Shown here in pieces: positions 62,752-64,000 of a stretch of 64,000 bases of DNA (its first letter is position 1; every line of letters begins with the position of its first letter). Position numbers and translations under genes: made by a program. Source of the DNA: Paenibacillus alba (lineage in GTDB: Bacteria; Bacillota; Bacilli; Paenibacillales; NBRC-103111). The DNA lies in assembly GCF_013204855.1 (NCBI RefSeq), contig NZ_JABMKZ010000002.1:434001-498000 (forward strand), written 5' to 3'. The notes beneath the pieces were generated by a model that ran no database searches, was not told the origin of the DNA, and was given only the letters and a program-made list of their open reading frames with translations.

Positions 62752-63908
62752 TACAAGCCACCTCGCTCATCCTCTTTGGCAATACCAAATTCGAGCAAAC
62801 CTACTGAAATGGTGACATTTGCTGATTTCTTCTTAATTAAGGCCAGCTTATTATGACCGGTGTATAACTTCACAGCCGGTTCACTCACAGCATAAGCTCC
62901 CGTGAACTTAAATACCGTTTCAGAAGGTGCTTCTACGCTCACTGTGTTCAGCATCTCGGGCGTGTAATAGTTGAACTCCCAGCCATACTTGCGAGTCACC
63001 TCAAGCAATCCTGCTTCATCCTGCTTCAAATCAATGGTGCAGACAGCTTTTACACTACGTATTGAAAAAGACAGCTCATCCAGTGTCTCACGAATAACTT
63101 GTTCAATTTCCTCGGCAGAAGTTCCGCGGTTGCATCCTATACCTAACACGATCACTTTAGGTCGATACAAGACGCCGTTCGTCAGAATACTCATCTCTTC
63201 CTGCTGGAGCAGACGATGCGTAACGAGCAGCACCGCATTGGGGCTGCTTGCCCGTCCCTCTTCAATAGAGCTGAATTGCTGTATATTCGGCGGGATCGGT
63301 CGATCATGCGTCCACCAGTTAGGCTCACCTGATTCTTGGATCACCGCAATCTTTTCTTCATTCACAACTGCCGCGCTGACCGGTGTCAGCTTATCGGCTG
63401 ATTCCCAAACCCATCCGAAACGACGACCAAAGAGATCGACAGGAATCGTTTTCTGGACATCGGAAGCTGTTGTGATGACGGCTTTGGCGTTAATCGCTGC
63501 GGCAACTTCATGCGTTAACTCATTCGCTCCGCCTAAATGACCGGAGAGTACACTGATAACGTGCTCCCCATTATCATCAATCACAACAACCCCTGGATCT
63601 TTCTTCTTATCCTTGAGCAAGGGGGCAATCATTCGAACAACTGCACCCAGCGAAATAATGATAATAAGTCCTTGATAAGCAGGGAAAAGAGCAGGAAACA
63701 ACATGCGCACACTACCCTCAAACAGTTGAATGGAGCGCTGCTCTTCATCACCTTTGGTAAACTTGCTCATGTAATAAACATCCGTGCCGCTCATCTGCTC
63801 ATTCAGCTTGCGCGCAATCTCAACACCATGCTTCGTGATAGCCACAACCGCATAATCATTCTGTTGACGAATTTCCGGGACTATCCCCTCTTTGAGGCTT
63901 ATCGTCAT
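62751..63908 (-). CDS. cbiG: Cobalt-precorrin-5A hydrolase
   Basis: 385 residues. CbiG N-, middle and C-domains: LISLGAVVRMIAPLLKDKKKDP-like segment, VISVLSGHLGGANEL and the LGIGCNRGTSAEEI start of the C-domain. Opens the delta-lactone and releases acetaldehyde in anaerobic cobalamin synthesis. Start ATG 63908 overlaps the upstream stop (ATGA). Confidence 0.92.
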   Translation of the reverse strand: MTISLKEGIVPEIRQQNDYAVVAITKHGVEIARKLNEQMSGTDVYYMSKFTKGDEEQRSIQLFEGSVRMLFPALFPAYQGLIIIISLGAVVRMIAPLLKDKKKDPGVVVIDDNGEHVISVLSGHLGGANELTHEVAAAINAKAVITTASDVQKTIPVDLFGRRFGWVWESADKLTPVSAAVVNEEKIAVIQESGEPNWWTHDRPIPPNIQQFSSIEEGRASSPNAVLLVTHRLLQQEEMSILTNGVLYRPKVIVLGIGCNRGTSAEEIEQVIRETLDELSFSIRSVKAVCTIDLKQDEAGLLEVTRKYGWEFNYYTPEMLNTVSVEAPSETVFKFTGAYAVSEPAVKLYTGHNKLALIKKKSANVTISVGLLEFGIAKEDERGGL

Positions 63909-64000
63909 GGTTTAACACCTCTGCGGAAGCGGTGCGTGAATGATTTGTCGTACAGCTTGGAGCGATATTCTTCTTTCCCATGAATTTCCGGGTCCAGCGC
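63905..64000 (-). CDS. cbiF: Cobalt-precorrin-4 methyltransferase (C-terminal end only)
   Basis: The last 31 codons before the stop are visible (YRSKLYDKSFTHRFRRGVKP at the end). The KLYDxxFxHxxRR tail is typical of CbiF/CobM, and cbiF usually precedes cbiG. The rest lies beyond the window edge, so identity is by tail and context. Confidence 0.65.
   Translation of the reverse strand, partial: ALDPEIHGKEEYRSKLYDKSFTHRFRRGVKP

Noticed and set aside
1-64000. rRNA, tRNA, IS elements, prophage, toxin-antitoxin or defence systems
   Set aside because: No such genes were recognised; nearly all space is filled by core genes.

Overview
The window looks like the chromosomal backbone of an endospore-forming Firmicute, most likely Paenibacillaceae (Paenibacillus or a close relative). 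The evidence is a full set of sporulation genes (dacF-spoIIAA-spoIIAB-sigF, spoVAA/AB/AF, spoIIM, spmA/spmB, dacB, a ytfJ homologue), strong AGGAGG-type ribosome binding sites, an MciZ homologue, and gene order that follows Bacillus subtilis in many blocks. I saw no rRNA, tRNA, IS element, prophage or CRISPR array. Most genes lie on the minus strand, so operons read from high to low coordinates.

Layout. 1-8.4 kb: PrsW protease, a primase-helicase-like protein, a MecA/YpbH adaptor, a polysaccharide deacetylase, a CAP-domain exoprotein, a CPBP (YpbD-like) protease and a rhodanese. 8.5-10.6 kb: serA behind a T-box leader on the plus strand. 10.7-20.1 kb: dacB-spmA-spmB-rluB-resA-resB-resC-resD-resE (cell wall, spore maturation, cytochrome c biogenesis, redox two-component system). 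20.1-28.1 kb: an FMN riboswitch followed by ribD-ribE-ribBA-ribH, an M50-like membrane protein, scpA-scpB, ytfI and ytfJ. 28.2-32 kb: a GGDEF protein, ppiB and lysA. 32.2-38.3 kb: the spoVA subset, then dacF and the sigma-F operon. 38.5-46.3 kb: pdp, a CuA-type cupredoxin, a YvyF-like zinc protein, punA, deoB, xerD, yqzK, ald and fur. 46.4-51.6 kb: spoIIM, an endonuclease-Q-like PHP protein, nudF, mciZ, a DUF3866 protein, an M20 peptidase and the tiny gene prli42. 51.6-56.5 kb: the branched-chain 2-oxoacid dehydrogenase operon. 56.7-60.9 kb: yqzF, a polyprenyl-phosphate transferase, a GT2 transferase, SteA and small proteins. 61.4-64 kb: the end of a cobalamin operon (cbiF-cbiG-cbiA).

How the parts work together. 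Three processes dominate. Spore formation runs from sigma-F activation (SpoIIAA/AB, SigF) through engulfment (SpoIIM) and spore cortex, core and germination functions (DacB, DacF, SpmAB, SpoVA proteins), and candidate sigma-H, sigma-G and sigma-E promoters are visible. Chromosome and division functions include ScpAB, XerD, MciZ and SteA. Metabolism covers riboflavin, serine, lysine, nucleoside salvage, branched-chain keto acids, respiration and cobalamin.

Most of the window is ordinary core genome. The unexplained structure is mainly (1) a hairpin element in three 40-bp tandem copies between ribE and ribBA, reused before a small gene at 61 kb; (2) two repeat-filled intergenic regions at 20.2-20.4 and 30.4-30.7 kb; (3) a Twinkle-like primase-helicase whose primase core has lost key acidic residues; (4) a SteA-GT2-PNPT cluster that suggests a division-linked lipid glycan step; and (5) convergent overlap of mciZ with its neighbour. 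I found no clearly new multi-gene defence or mobile system.
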